In this document: piece by piece, positions 28,601 to 39,130 of the stretch
Layout: each line of letters starts with the position of its first letter
How positions within the stretch are numbered: position 1 is the first letter of the stretch
NCBI GenBank assembly: GCA_963778945.1
Contig: CAVZWL010000026.1
Coordinates: forward strand, 1 to 64,000
DNA: 64,000 nucleotides
Reading direction: 5' to 3'
DNA from: Fen-1254 sp963778945
GTDB taxonomy: Bacteria > Bacteroidota > Ignavibacteria > UBA10030
Position numbers and translations under genes: made by a program
The notes under the pieces: model-generated
Database searches by the model: none
Seen by the model: the letters and a program-made list of their open reading frames with translations, nothing else
Told to the model about the DNA's origin: nothing

Positions 28601-31600
28601 ATGAAATCTAATTATTTATTCTTCATATACAATACTGCCGCTCGGCATCCTTTTAGCTCAGTCCGGGCAAAGAAGAAGCATCGTCCTTCCCGGTCAATTA
28701 TCACAGGTTTTTCTCGTTAGCCGATCGGATTCCGTCCTTCAGCTTCCGGATCAGTATATCGTCCCGGGAAGCGACCATATCACAGTCGATTCTCTTCGTT
28801 CGATTCCGCAGACCGGATATTATTCTCTGGATGAAAGATCGGGAAGAATCGTTCTTCTTTCGGCATGGCATCGTTTGCTGAACGATACGATCTCGCATAT
28901 TGTTCGGGTCGGTTATAGTGCGCTGCCGTTAAATTTTCAGCGGGAATATTTTCTTCATCAGATCGCTGTCAGGAAAGAACCGTCCGGGGAGCAGCGGTCG
29001 GTGCTCGTTTCCCCGTCCCCTGCCTGGAGCGAAGACATGTTCGGATCAGGATTCCAAAAAAGCGGTTCGCTCGTTCGCGGTTTTACCATCAGCAGCAATA
29101 ACGATCTTTCTCTCACTTCCGGTTTTCGCATGCAGTTGGCGGGAAAACTTTCTTCCGATATCGACGTCAATGCTGCTCTCACCGATGAAAATACGCCGCT
29201 CCAGCCGGAAGGGACAACGCAGACGCTGCGCGAGGTCGATAAGGTTTTTATAGAAATCAAGCACCCGTCGTACGCAGCCACATTGGGCGATTTTACATTG
29301 AATGTCGGCCCTCAAGAAGGGGGAGAATTCGGGCAGCTCTCGAGAAAACTTCTCGGCGGAACGGGCAGTGCAAAATTCGACCAGGCCGGCGATGCAGATA
29401 TCGGCGGGACTGTCGAGGTAACCGGAGCGACTGCAAAAGGAAAATTTAACACGAATCAATTTCAGGGTGCGGACGGCGTGCAGGGGCCGTACCGCCTGAC
29501 GGGAAAAAACGGCGAACAGCAACTCATTGTGATTGCCGGAAGCGAGCATGTTTATATCGACGGCAATACGATGGTTCGCGGGGAAACAAACGATTATACA
29601 ATCGATTATACGAACGGTGAAGTGACATTTTCAAGCCGGAGACTGATTACCAGCGCCTCCCGGATTTCGGTCGATTTTGAATACAGCGACGAGCAATATA
29701 CGAGAAATCTCGTTGCCGGGCTCGTTTCTACGGAGTCGTTCGGCAAGAGATTGAAACTGAACGTATCGTTCATGCAGGAAGCGGACGATCCGGATGCCCC
29801 GATCAATGCAACCCTGACCGATTCTCTCAAAGGGATTCTGGCCGGGAGCGGTTCGGATCCGTACAAAGCATCGGTCACGGGAGTAACAGCGGCTCCTCTT
29901 GATTCGACAAACGGTTACGGCCTGGGGCAGTATACGAAAAGAGATACGGTTATCTCAGGAAAAAAATATGCGGTCTACGTATTTGCTCCCGGGGATTCGG
30001 CCGCCTTATTCTCCGTAGCTTTCTCGTATGTCGCGGCTATGCCGCCGGATTCTGCCGGTTATGTGCGGATGATCAGCGGTTATTATAAATTTGCAGGCAT
30101 CGGGGAAGGGAATTATCTGCCCCGTCAGTTCCTCCCTATGCCGCAGCTTCATCAGGTATTCGATATCAATGCTTCCGCGCAGGTCATGAAAGATTTCGAC
30201 ATTTCGGGTGAATATGCGGTCAGCAGACTTGATCATAACCGGTTGTCGGCAGCTGGATCCGATAGAGACAGGCGGAGCCATGCGTTTTGCGCTCCTGTAT
30301 AATCCGAAAAACATTATCATCGGAGGAAAAAATTTCGGCGACCTTTCGATGTCGTTTACAGAGCACTTTGTCGATAAAGACTTTATTTCTGCAGACCGTA
30401 TCAATGAAGTGGAATACGACCGCAAATGGAATATAGCATCGTCCGATTCTGCAAACGAAGAAATGCGCGAGTTTTCGATGTTCTATAATCCGGCAAAATC
30501 AGTTCATACCGGTTTTACATACGGTTCGATCGACCGCGCAGGGTGTTGAGCAATCGACGCGGGAATCGGCGAATGTGTCCCTGCAGGATTCTTCACTCCC
30601 GGTTATACAGTATCAAATTGAAAATATCGCTTCTTCCTCTGAAGACTCGTCGGCACAGTCTTCATGGATCCGGCAGAAGGGATCGATAGAGTACGAGCGG
30701 TACGGAGTAAGACCGGGGATCGGATTCGAAGCTGAACGTGATAAAATTCTTTCCGGCGCCTCCGATTCATTGCAGCAGGGAAGTTTTGATTTTCTCGAAA
30801 TATCTCCAAAGCTTGCTTTTCCCCGAATCGGAAGAATGTCTCTTTCGGCAGAATATAAAATCCGTTCAGAGGACAGCACCGCAGCCGGTTCGATGGACCG
30901 TGCCTTTACATCGCTTACGCAGCTGTATACATGGCAGCTGCACGATTGGAATACTCTGAGCAGCGATCTGACTCTCTCGCTCCATAGAACCGATTTTACT
31001 GAAGAATTTAAACAGCGGGGAAATGCCGATGATGACGTGATTCTTGTCCGTTCGCAATCGAGGTATTCGCCTTTTCAGCACGGATTGGAAACCGATTGGT
31101 ATTATGAGTTTTCCAACCAGCGAACGGCGCGGCTCGAACGAGTCTTTGTCCGTGTGCCGAAAGGGACCGGAAACTACATTTATCTGGGGGATCTCAACAA
31201 CAACGGCATTGCCGATGAAGACGAATTCCAAAAAGTCCTGTATGACGGGGATTATACGGCTACATACGTCCAAAGCGATACACTTTATCCGGTCTCGAGC
31301 CTGAAAGCAAGTACCCGCTGGAAATTTGTCCCATCGCGATTCATGTCAAAGCCGTCAACGGCGTTTGAAAAAATGCTGCAGGCGATATCTACGGAAACAT
31401 ACCTTCGCGTCGATGAAAAAAACAGCAGTCCGGACAGCAAACAAATCTATCTTCTCGATTTCAGCCGATTTCTCGATCCTTCCACTACGATTGCAGGGTC
31501 GAATCAGATTCTGCAGGATATTTTCCTCTTTGAAGGCAAAAAGGATCTTTCGTTCCGATTCCGGCTTAATGTGCAAAACGGCCTGAACCAATATGTTTCC

Positions 31601-32152
31601 GATATCGAAGAGAGTCATTCGATAGAGAGATCGGTGCGTATGCAGTCACAATTGCTTCCCGAAATAGGAAATCAGACAGATTTTATCAACAAAACCGACC
31701 AAATGACCGCTTCTTCTTATTCATCGGACGAAAGAAACTTGCTTTCGAACGGGATTCAATCCGATTTTTCATACCGTCCTGAACGGAACATTGAAGTAGG
31801 GTTTGTTTTCAGCGGGTCTGAGATTACCGACCGGCTTTATACGCGCAACCGCATAGCAGATCTTGACGGGCAGGAAATCCGGATTGTTTTTTCACTTCCG
31901 ACTGCCGGGCAGATAAAATTCGATTTTCAAAGGCAGGAAGTCTCCCTGACGGATGTACCTGCCGATTCTTTAACATCGCTTCCCTTTGAATTCACAGAAG
32001 GAAGAGTTGTCGGAAGAACGTATCTCTGGAGTGTGACTTTCGATTATCATATCGCTGCAAATTTTCAGCTTTCCTTGAATTATGACGGGAGGGAAGAAGG
32101 AACTCATCCGATTGTGCACACGCTTCGGGCGGAGGCGCGGGCATTTTTTTGA
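28601..32152 (+). CDS. Large outer-membrane beta-strand protein (three frame changes)
   Basis: A protein of about 1,180 residues. After a signal peptide-like LPLGILLAQS the text is rich in alternating beta strands and ends in ARAFF with a C-terminal aromatic, typical of outer-membrane barrels. NDYTIDYTNGEVTFSSR followed by RISVDFEYSDEQY resembles strands of SprA-like and related large FCB outer-membrane proteins. A calcium-type loop LGDLNNNGIADEDEF lies near the middle. Frame changes occur near 28615, 30255 and 30540, each one extra base. Similarity to SprA is only local and the length is half of SprA, so a T9SS role is speculative. Confidence 0.65.
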
Positions 32153-32179
32153 GAGAAAAAGAGAAAATAAAAAAAGATT

Positions 32180-32202
32180 AATTTCGCAGGATAAGCGAAA
32201 TT
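32180..32202. terminator. Hairpin after the outer-membrane gene
   Basis: Perfect arms AATTTCGC and GCGAAATT with a seven-base loop, 28 bases after the stop. There is no strong T-run, so it is a weak or Rho-assisted terminator at best. Confidence 0.45.
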
Positions 32203-32349
32203 CTCTTGCCTTTCGTACACCTTTTCATTAATATTTTTAAATCCGAACTTCAGAATCCTCGATGTATCGATCAAAATCGAAGCGGTGCTTTGCCGCAGAG
32301 CGCAGTATCTTGAAAGCTCGGCGAAGAAGGAGGGGACATAAAACTAAAA

Positions 32350-32859
32350 ATGAAAAAAATTTATTATACATCGTTCAATTCTAAAATCGGAACAATTCAC
32401 GTAGCGTCGACCGAACGCGGCGTTTGCAAGATAGCCATTCCGGCTCAGACCAAAAAAGAATTCCTGCTCTGGATGAACCGTCACACCAACGGCGCCGATC
32501 TGATCGAATCGTCGGCGAGAAACCGCCAGGTGATAGACGAATTGAACAGGTACTTTGAACGCCGGCTTGTTAAGTTCCACAGCGATCTGGATCCTATCGG
32601 AACAGAATTCCAGATCATGGTTTGGAAGGAATTGAAGCGCATTCGTTACGGATCCACGATCTCGTACAAAGACCTTGCGAAACGTGTCGGAAAACCCGGA
32701 GCTTTTCAAGCCGTAGGGCGGGCTAACGGATCGAATCCGCTGCCGATTATTGTTCCGTGTCATCGAGTCATCGGCAGCGATAAAAAATTGGTCGGCTACG
32801 CCGCTGGATTGAAGACAAAAGAATTTCTTCTCCGCCTCGAAGGAGCTATACCGGCGTAG
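32350..32859 (+). CDS. ogt: Methylated-DNA--protein-cysteine methyltransferase
   Basis: Suicide repair of O6-methylguanine. The acceptor motif is IIVPCHRVIG, preceded by the winged-helix text GSTISYKDLAKRVGKPGAFQAVG. 169 residues, with the usual N-terminal domain GTIHVASTERGVCKI. Monocistronic; the next interval is repeat-filled. Confidence 0.95.
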   Translation: MKKIYYTSFNSKIGTIHVASTERGVCKIAIPAQTKKEFLLWMNRHTNGADLIESSARNRQVIDELNRYFERRLVKFHSDLDPIGTEFQIMVWKELKRIRYGSTISYKDLAKRVGKPGAFQAVGRANGSNPLPIIVPCHRVIGSDKKLVGYAAGLKTKEFLLRLEGAIPA

Positions 32860-32864
32860 AGCGG

Positions 32865-32892
32865 TAAATGGTCAATAGTAAATGGCGAATGG
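32865..32892. repeat. Heptamer repeat run, 4 units
   Basis: Four consecutive 7-bp units (TAAATGG, TCAATAG, TAAATGG, CGAATGG) right after ogt and immediately before the first copy of the 55-bp element. Confidence 0.75.
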
Positions 32893-32893
32893 T

Positions 32894-32948
32894 GGCCGGA
32901 GGCCTGAAAAAGTTATTCTGCATTAGCAGAATTCAAATCGGAGAAGAG
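32894..32948. repeat. 55-bp intergenic element, copy 1
   Basis: Begins GGCCGGAGGCCTG and ends GGAGAAGAG. It aligns without gaps to 43706-43760 at about two thirds identity with mostly transitions. Both copies directly follow a heptamer run. Confidence 0.65.
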
Positions 32949-33021
32949 AAACAATAAACTGCGAATCCGGATATTAAGAATTGCGCACGGCAAATTTATT
33001 CAATTCTAAATCTATCTCCTA

Positions 33022-33070
33022 AATTCTGGCTTCTGACTTCTGTCTTCTTAATTCTGACTTCTGAATTCAG
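33022..33070. repeat. Heptamer repeat run, 7 units
   Basis: Seven units of an (A/G)(A/C)TTCTG type: AATTCTG, GCTTCTG, ACTTCTG, TCTTCTT, AATTCTG, ACTTCTG, AATTCAG. The register may extend upstream to about 33001. The rest of 32949-33218 holds no gene. Confidence 0.75.
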
Positions 33071-33218
33071 TATTTGCCCTCGCAGCAATTATTCCTTATC
33101 ATAACAAGCGTAGATATTAAAAACCGTTCCAGTCAAAAACTCCGGCATTTATATTCTCCGAATTGCTGCTCCTTAGGGACCGTTTTTACCGTACCAATAT
33201 TTTCAAAGTTCTCATTGC

Positions 33219-35457
33219 ATGCACATGAAGTTTCTTCAAGATCTTAATCCGATTCAGCAGGATGCCGTAAAAGCTGCAAACGGTCCGGTTATGATTATTG
33301 CCGGCGCCGGGAGCGGAAAAACGCGCGTACTGACATACCGTATTGCCTACCTGATGGCCTGCGGCGTGCCTGCGCATCAAATTCTTGCCCTGACCTTTAC
33401 CAATAAAGCTGCAAAAGAAATGAAAACGCGAATAGCCGCGCTTGTCGGAGAGGACGCCGGCAATCTCTGGATGGGAACGTTCCATTCAATGTTCGCGAGG
33501 GTTTTACGCAAGGAATGCATGCATCTGAAATTTACACCTGCGTTTACCATTTACGACTCCGATGATTCTCTCAGCGTCATCAAAAAGGTTATGGATCGAT
33601 TGAATATACCGGTCCAGCAGTTTCCCGCTCAGGCAGTCCGCTCGCGCATCAGCAATGCCAAAAATCAATATCTTTCCCCGGAGCAGGCAGGCGCTCTCGC
33701 AGCAGACTTATTTTCGGAAAAAGTTTCACTTGTCTATGCGGAATATCAGAAGACCCTGCAGCAGAACAATGCAATGGATTTTGACGATCTGCTCATCAAG
33801 CCGATTGAATTGTTTGAGAAGAAGAAGGATGTGCTCGAAAAATATCAGCACCGGTTTCAAATTCATACTTGTCGACGAATTTCAGGATACCAACAAAGCG
33901 CAATATCGGGTCATACGAATGCTCGGAGAGCCGCAGAATAATATTGCTGTAGTGGGAGACGATGCGCAGAGTATTTATTCGTTCCGAGGTGCGGATATAC
34001 GCAATATCCTGGAATTTGAAAAAGATTATCCGAAATGCTCGACCTTCCGGCTCGAACAGAATTACCGGTCGACCAAATCGATTATCGGCATCGCGGACTG
34101 CTTAATCCGGTTCAATAAAAAGCAACTGAAGAAAGATCTTTGGACATCGAACCCTCTGGGGGAACCTGTGACCGTCATGCGCTGCTCCGACGACCGTGAA
34201 GAAGGGGCGACCATCGTCCGCGCACTTCATCTGGAATGTCACAATCGGAAGCTCGATTTAAAAGATTTTGCCGTTCTTTACCGCACCAATGCCCAGTCCC
34301 GGACGATTGAAGATGCCCTGCGTAAAAACGCCATTCCCTATGAAATTGTCGGGGGCATCCGGTTCTACGAGCGCAAGGAAATCAAGGATGTACTGGCGTA
34401 TTTCCGTCTCATTGCCAATCAGAGTGATGAGGAAAGCCTGCTGCGTATTATCAATTATCCGGCTCGCGGTATCGGCGATACATCAATCGAGCGGCTGCAG
34501 CTGCATGCTGCGAAAATTAAGTCGCCGTTGTTCGTCATACTTGCTTCAGTCGAAGGCATAGAAAATATAACTGAACGCGCAAAATCCAGCATCAAACAAT
34601 TTAAAACGTTTATCGAAAAGTACATCGCGCTGCGGAAGGAAATGTCCATGAGCGAATGGACCCGGTCTCTGGTCGATGAACTCGGCATCCTGCCCATGTA
34701 TAAGGAAGAGCGTACGGCAGAAGCAATGAGCCGGTGGGAGAATGTTCACGAACTTTTATCTGCTATATCGGAATTCAGCCATGAACACCCCGAATCGACA
34801 CTGGAGCAGTTTCTTGAGGAGGTCTCGCTTGTTTCCGATATCGATACTTGGGAAGGTGAACGAAACGCCGTCACGCTTATGACGCTCCATGCGAGCAAAG
34901 GTCTGGAATTTCCCGTCGTCTTTATCGCTGGACTCGAAGAAGGTCTGCTCCCTTTTTATTCCGGAACTATTGAAACCGGAGACATTGAAGAAGAGCGGCG
35001 GCTTCTCTACGTCGGTATAACGCGGGCAGAGCAGAAACTTTACATGACGCATACTGAACTCCGCTATCGGTACGGCGATATTACGTATCCGGGCGAATCG
35101 AGATTTCTTTCCGAACTCGGGGAAAAAAATATCGAACGTGTGAGTTTTCGAAAGCCGAAACGAGTTTCCGCCGAACCTTTGTTCGATTCCGACAATACCC
35201 GCCCGCTTGTAAAGAAATTGACTCATACGAGTAAAGTTGAAGAACATCAATTTAACGACGCAATGCCGGATTACGAGTCTGAATCTCAGGTGCAGTTCGA
35301 AATAAAAAGGGGTTCCATCGTTCAGCATGAAATGTTCGGTCGGGGCCGGGTTGCTGAAATTCAGGGCCGCGGAGATGCGCAGAAAGTCGTTGTGCAGTTC
35401 GACCGTGTCGGCATAAAAAGCCTCGTTGTCAAATACGCAAACCTCCGCCCGGTGTAA
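33219..35457 (+). CDS. UvrD/PcrA-type DNA helicase (one frame change)
   Basis: Superfamily 1 3'-5' helicase of repair and replication. Motifs in order: LNPIQQDAV, Walker A IAGAGSGKTRVL, LALTFTNKAAKEM, MGTFHSMFAR, DFDDLL, Walker B LVDEFQDTN, VVGDDAQSIYSFRGAD, LEQNYRS, TLHASKGLEFPVVF and VGITRAEQKLY. The C-terminal Tudor-like domain (VQHEMFGRGRVAEIQGRGDA) matches PcrA. An extra A near 33856 shifts the frame just before Walker B. About 745 residues. Start could be ATG 33225, two codons later; neither has a clear ribosome site. Its 3' end is duplicated downstream. Confidence 0.93.
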
Positions 35458-36100
35458 CCCGCTTCTTTTAGATGCAACGTTTTTCCCCGGCTTCAATCAT
35501 CATGATTTTCTCAATCATATCTATTCAACCCAAAAGAAGACACACTCAGCTCCGATACCTTTCCAAGGTGGTCAAAAAAGTATAAAAATTTCTTAGGAAA
35601 TCGATGTATTTTCAGGACACCTTTCCAAGGTGTGTAGAACTTCAATTCTAATAATTTTCTCAATCATATCTATTCAACCCAAAAGAAGACACCTCAGCTC
35701 CGATACCTTTCCAAGGTGGTCAAAAAAATATGCAAATTCCTTAGAAATCATGATGTATTTTCAAGACACCTTTCCAAGGTGTATGGAATGAAATTTTCGG
35801 TCGGGGCCGTGTAGCTGAGGTTCAGGGCCGCGGAGATGCGCAGAAAGTCGTTGTGCAGTTCGACCGTGTCGGCATAAAAAGCCTCGTTGTCAAATACGCA
35901 AACCTCCGCCCGGTGTAACCCGCTTCTTTTAGATGCAACGTTTTTCCCCGGCTTCAATCATCATGATTTTCTCAGGCATATCTGTTTAATCCAAAAGCAG
36001 CCACCCTCAGCTCCGACACCTTTCCAAGGTGGTCAAAAAAATATGCAAATTCCTTAGAAAACATGATGTATTTTCAAAACACCTTTCCAAGGTGTATGGG
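35327..36100 (+). repeat. Direct duplication with 461-bp offset, including the helicase 3' end
   Basis: Positions 35327 onward (last 130 bases of the helicase gene, its stop and downstream DNA) reappear from 35788, offset by exactly 461 bases. The copied helicase tail is nearly identical through the stop (TAA 35455 and 35916) and the following CCCGCTTCTTTTAGATG. Similarity continues through the palindrome-bearing element to about 36100. The second copy has no start and is a gene fragment. Confidence 0.85.
35557..36095. repeat. Six ACCTTTCCAAGGT palindromes in three elements
   Basis: The 13-bp hairpin ACCTTTCCAAGGT occurs at about 35557, 35619, 35704, 35768, 36018 and 36080. They come in pairs about 62 bases apart, flanked by CTCAGCTCCGA on the left and GATGTATTTTCA in the middle, so each pair marks one copy of an element of about 140 bp. 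No reading frame is carried. A palindrome with the same arms recurs after der. Confidence 0.8.
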
Positions 36101-36173
36101 AGGTGGGTGGACTAAAGAGTCCATATTCAAAGTGCATTTATCACCATTGGTTAAAAAAACAAGGAGTGTACGA

Positions 36174-36242
36174 GTGAAAAAATATATGCTTTTGGTTATT
36201 TACGGCACGGTTTTTTGGGTTTTTGTCACAAGCCCGTCGTGA
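36174..36242 (+). CDS. Short peptide or orphan signal-peptide remnant
   Basis: A GTG at 36174 with AAGGAG seven bases upstream opens a 22-residue hydrophobic peptide, MKKYMLLVIYGTVFWVFVTS then PS and stop. It looks like a signal peptide cut off just after its hydrophobic core. It may be the 5' remnant of the gene whose T9SS sorting domain survives at 37771, or a leader peptide. Speculative. Confidence 0.35.
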   Translation: MKKYMLLVIYGTVFWVFVTSPS

Positions 36243-36296
36243 ATTTACGACACGTTCTTATCAATTTTACGACAAGCTTTTGGTGAAATTACGACA
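36242..36296. promoter_or_regulatory. Three direct repeats at 22-bp spacing (operator-like)
   Basis: TTTACGACA at 36244-36252 and 36266-36274 and ATTACGACA at 36288-36296 repeat every 22 bp, two helical turns, and end ten bases before the -35 box at 36306. This geometry suits an activator that binds direct repeats, such as a LytTR-type regulator; the identity of the regulator is an inference. Confidence 0.6.
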
Positions 36297-36305
36297 GACA
36301 ATGGC

Positions 36306-36334
36306 TTGACATAGTTATAGATAAATCGTAGTAT
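36306..36334 (+). promoter_or_regulatory. Sigma-70 promoter of the AT-rich lipoprotein gene
   Basis: TTGACA at 36306-36311, 17-bp spacer, TAGTAT at 36329-36334, directly downstream of the three direct repeats. Confidence 0.7.
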
Positions 36335-36425
36335 TTTCGTGTTATATCACTCTAATAAATCCACCACGCTCAACATAATTATTTTCCAATTTCTATATCG
36401 TTTTTGTAGAAAGAACACCCAAATA

Positions 36426-37754
36426 ATGATAACACGAATATTCCTCGGTAGTTGTATGGCTTTACTTATTATTGGATTTGGATGCCATAACGGCAATCCT
36501 ATTTCTTCAATTATTCAACCTATGACATTAACTGTAGAGGAAGTGAGCTGCACGCAAGTGTGGCTGAATATATCTGTCGATAATGTTGCCCATCCAATCG
36601 TTACATTAGAACGTAACAGCGCTATCTTCGACACTATATTCATGACTACAACAGATACGACAGTTGTGGATGCGAATGTAAAAGCAGGACAAACCTATAA
36701 CTATACCGCACGTCTTTTGAATAACTCATTCACAAGAACAGTCCAGATTAAAACCTTGGATTCAACATCTCATGCAATAACGTGGCACGTTGATACGCTT
36801 GGAGCAGAAGGATACGTGAACGATGTTTGGATATTTAATAAAGACAGCGCTCTTGCCGTTGGACAGATTTATTTAAACAACGCGAATGGGCAATCAGACA
36901 AAGAAAACCCATATAGTATCGCGCGATGGAATGGACAAAATTGGCGGCTTCAAAAAATCTATGACAATAACAATCAGATTATTCCTGAATTACAAGGAAT
37001 ATTTTCATTTAGTGGTACGGATATTTGGCTTGCAGATGGAGGTGTGCATCATTGGGATGGGATTTCTTCTCAAACAAGTGCATCGTATGGTCGTATTGCC
37101 TTAATTGGAGGCGTAGACAACGGACAATCCATCGCCAAACTTTGGGGAACGAGTTCGAATAATATTTACGGGGTAGGTTATAAAGGAATGATCGCTCATT
37201 TTAATGGTTTCAGCTGGACCAAAATAAAAAGTAATACCACAGTTGACTTGCAGGATATATGGGGAACAGATGCAAACCATATTTGGGCAACGGGAACAAA
37301 CGATGTTGATGGTCACAGCGTAGTCTTGCAATGCGATGGCACAAACTGGACGACAATTTATGACTCGGCGACTCAGCCGGTAAAAATGCAGTTTGCATTT
37401 ACTTCATTATGGACGGACATACAAAATAAATTATGGTTAGTTGGCGAAACCCCTCTACGGCAATGGAACTTATCTACGAATTTATTCACAGCAATAACTA
37501 CAGGACAAGGATGGATTTCCTCCTGCATCCGCGGGACTGCAGAAAATGATATATTTATTGTCGGTCAGGTTGGTGAATGTGCTCATTTTAATGGAATAAG
37601 CTGGTATATATATCCCGATCTAAAGGCAATGAATAATGGATCGGCTCTTGTTCTCTTCTTAACAGTTTGTCCGACTCAAAACTTTGTTGCTCTAGGAGGA
37701 CAATTCTTCACAGGATCGAATGGTTTTCCAGTTGTAATGAGAGGATATAGGTAA
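36426..37754 (+). CDS. AT-rich lipoprotein, predicted beta-propeller
   Basis: An exported lipoprotein of 442 residues: RIFLGSCMALLIIGFGC gives signal peptide and lipobox Cys. A fibronectin-like region follows (VEEVSCTQVWLNISVDN to VKAGQTYNYTARLL). The rest has repeats of about 45-60 residues with WGTxxNxIxxxG and HFNGxxW cores, such as KLWGTSSNNIYGVG, IAHFNGFSWTKI, DIWGTDANHIWATG and CAHFNGISWYIY, suggesting a propeller. Base composition is clearly more AT-rich than the neighbours and the frame is intact, signs of recent transfer. ATG 36426 is used; the frame is open from 36339. Function unknown. Confidence 0.7.
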   Translation: MITRIFLGSCMALLIIGFGCHNGNPISSIIQPMTLTVEEVSCTQVWLNISVDNVAHPIVTLERNSAIFDTIFMTTTDTTVVDANVKAGQTYNYTARLLNNSFTRTVQIKTLDSTSHAITWHVDTLGAEGYVNDVWIFNKDSALAVGQIYLNNANGQSDKENPYSIARWNGQNWRLQKIYDNNNQIIPELQGIFSFSGTDIWLADGGVHHWDGISSQTSASYGRIALIGGVDNGQSIAKLWGTSSNNIYGVGYKGMIAHFNGFSWTKIKSNTTVDLQDIWGTDANHIWATGTNDVDGHSVVLQCDGTNWTTIYDSATQPVKMQFAFTSLWTDIQNKLWLVGETPLRQWNLSTNLFTAITTGQGWISSCIRGTAENDIFIVGQVGECAHFNGISWYIYPDLKAMNNGSALVLFLTVCPTQNFVALGGQFFTGSNGFPVVMRGYR

Positions 37755-37770
37755 AATAAAAACCGCAGCA

Positions 37771-37896
37771 GGTCAGTATACGGCCGTCTTTGACGGTTCA
37801 CACTATGCCAGCGGCGTATATTTTGTCCGCATGATGGTGCAGGGAGTGAATTCAAAGCAATTGGTAAAAACACTGAAAATACAGATGCTGAAATAG
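37771..37896 (+). pseudogene. Orphan T9SS C-terminal sorting domain
   Basis: Translation of this stretch gives GQYTAVFDGSHYASGVYFVR, then a short strand and LVKTLKIQMLK before the TAG stop. This is the end of a Por-type (T9SS type A) sorting domain, whose hallmark is GxYxVxFDGSxxASGVYF. No start or passenger domain is in frame upstream; the AT-rich gene stops 16 bases earlier in another frame. Probably the 3' remnant of a replaced surface-protein gene. Confidence 0.75.
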
Positions 37897-37920
37897 CTCT
37901 GTGATTTATTGAAGAAATAT

Positions 37921-37967
37921 CGCCGCCTGTTACGGCAATACTAAGATGATAGGCGGCGAGTTTTCTA
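37921..37967. terminator. Hairpin terminator between the T9SS remnant and bshA
   Basis: Arms CGCCGCCT and AGGCGGCG around a 23-base loop, followed on the plus strand by AGTTTTCT. It could stop transcription from both convergent sides. Confidence 0.55.
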
Positions 37968-37991
37968 TAAGGGGGAAAAAGGCACTCTTGT

Positions 37992-39112
37992 TTAAGGCGT
38001 CGATAGGATCTTCTCGTAATAACTTTCATATTGCGGAACGATCTTTGTCGATTCGAATTCCTCTGCACGTTTCCGGGCAGCTTCGGAGAACATTTTATGC
38101 TTGACCGGATTGGAAAGCAGGTCGATGGCATAGCGAGCCATGCGCTCGACGTCGCCGATTTCCGCAATAAAACCTGTCTGTCCGTGTATCTGCAGTTCCG
38201 GCAGTCCGCCGACGCTGGTCGATATAACGGGGACTTCGCATGCCATCGCTTCAAGCGCGGCAAGGCCGAAACTTTCCGATTGGCTCGGCATGAGGAACAA
38301 ATCTGCAGTTGAGAGAAGAGGGACAATTTCCACCTGCTTGCCGAGAAATCGCACTTTGTTTTCAATGCCCAGTTCGCGGCAGAGAATTTCGCATTGCGAG
38401 CGGTCGGGACCGTCGCCGATGAGAAGAAGTATGCTGGGTACTTTTTCTGCACTTCATTGAAGATGCGTATGACGTCTGCGACGCGCTTTACGGGCCGGAA
38501 ATTCGACGTGTGCGCAACGACCTTCTGTCCGTCGGCGCCCGACTTGACGCAAAAAATGTCGGATGGTGTCCGCTTGTATTTTGCGGTGTCGATAAAATTC
38601 GGAATAACGGCAATGTCTTTATCGATGCCGTAATTCGTCTGTGTCTTTTCCTTGAGAAACCGCGAGACCGCAGTAACGCCGTCGCTTTGTTCGATGCTGA
38701 ACTTCATAATAGGCAAAAAGCTCGGTTCCAGACCGACTAATGTGATATCTGTCCCGTGAAGCGTCGTGACGATTTTTAAGTTTGTATCGTGCAGGATTTG
38801 TTTTGCCAGATAAGCGCTTGTGGCATGCGGGAGTGCATAATGACAATGGAGTATGTCCAGTTTCTCATACCGGGCGACTTCAACCATCTTACTGGCAAGC
38901 GCAAGTGTGTAGAGAGGAAACTCGAATACAGGATAATTAGCCATTTCGACTTCGTGATAGACAATGTTATCCTGAAATCCGCTCAAGCGCATCGGCAGCG
39001 CATAACTGATAAAATGAATGGAATGACCCCGGTGGGCAAGTTCCTTGCCGAGCTCGGTCGCAACAACGCCGCTTCCGCCGTATGTCGGGTAACATGTAAT
39101 GCCGATCTTCAT
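37992..39112 (-). CDS. bshA: N-acetyl-alpha-D-glucosaminyl L-malate synthase (one frame change)
   Basis: GT4 glycosyltransferase making GlcNAc-malate, first step of bacillithiol synthesis. BshA-specific text: KIGITCYPTYGGSGVVATEL at the N-terminus, HCHYALPHA, TTLHGTDITLVG and VIPNFIDT. The C-terminal half has LPSQSE-like MPSQSESFGLAALEAMACEVP and SVGGLPELQIHGQTGF. A missing base near 38433 breaks the frame within LLLIGDGPDRSQCE. ATG 39112 is favoured because AAGGA lies six bases upstream. With bshB1 it indicates bacillithiol production. Confidence 0.92.
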
Positions 39113-39130
39113 TTTCATCCTTAAATGTGC

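Noticed and set aside
33655..33880. Separate second helicase gene starting at 33655
   Set aside because: The text before Walker B in this frame is unrelated; it is the downstream half of one helicase after a one-base change.
37676..37991. Extension of bshA beyond 37992
   Set aside because: The longer minus-strand frame results from the frame change at 38433; the BshA-like C-terminus ends at the stop 37992-37994 in the other frame.
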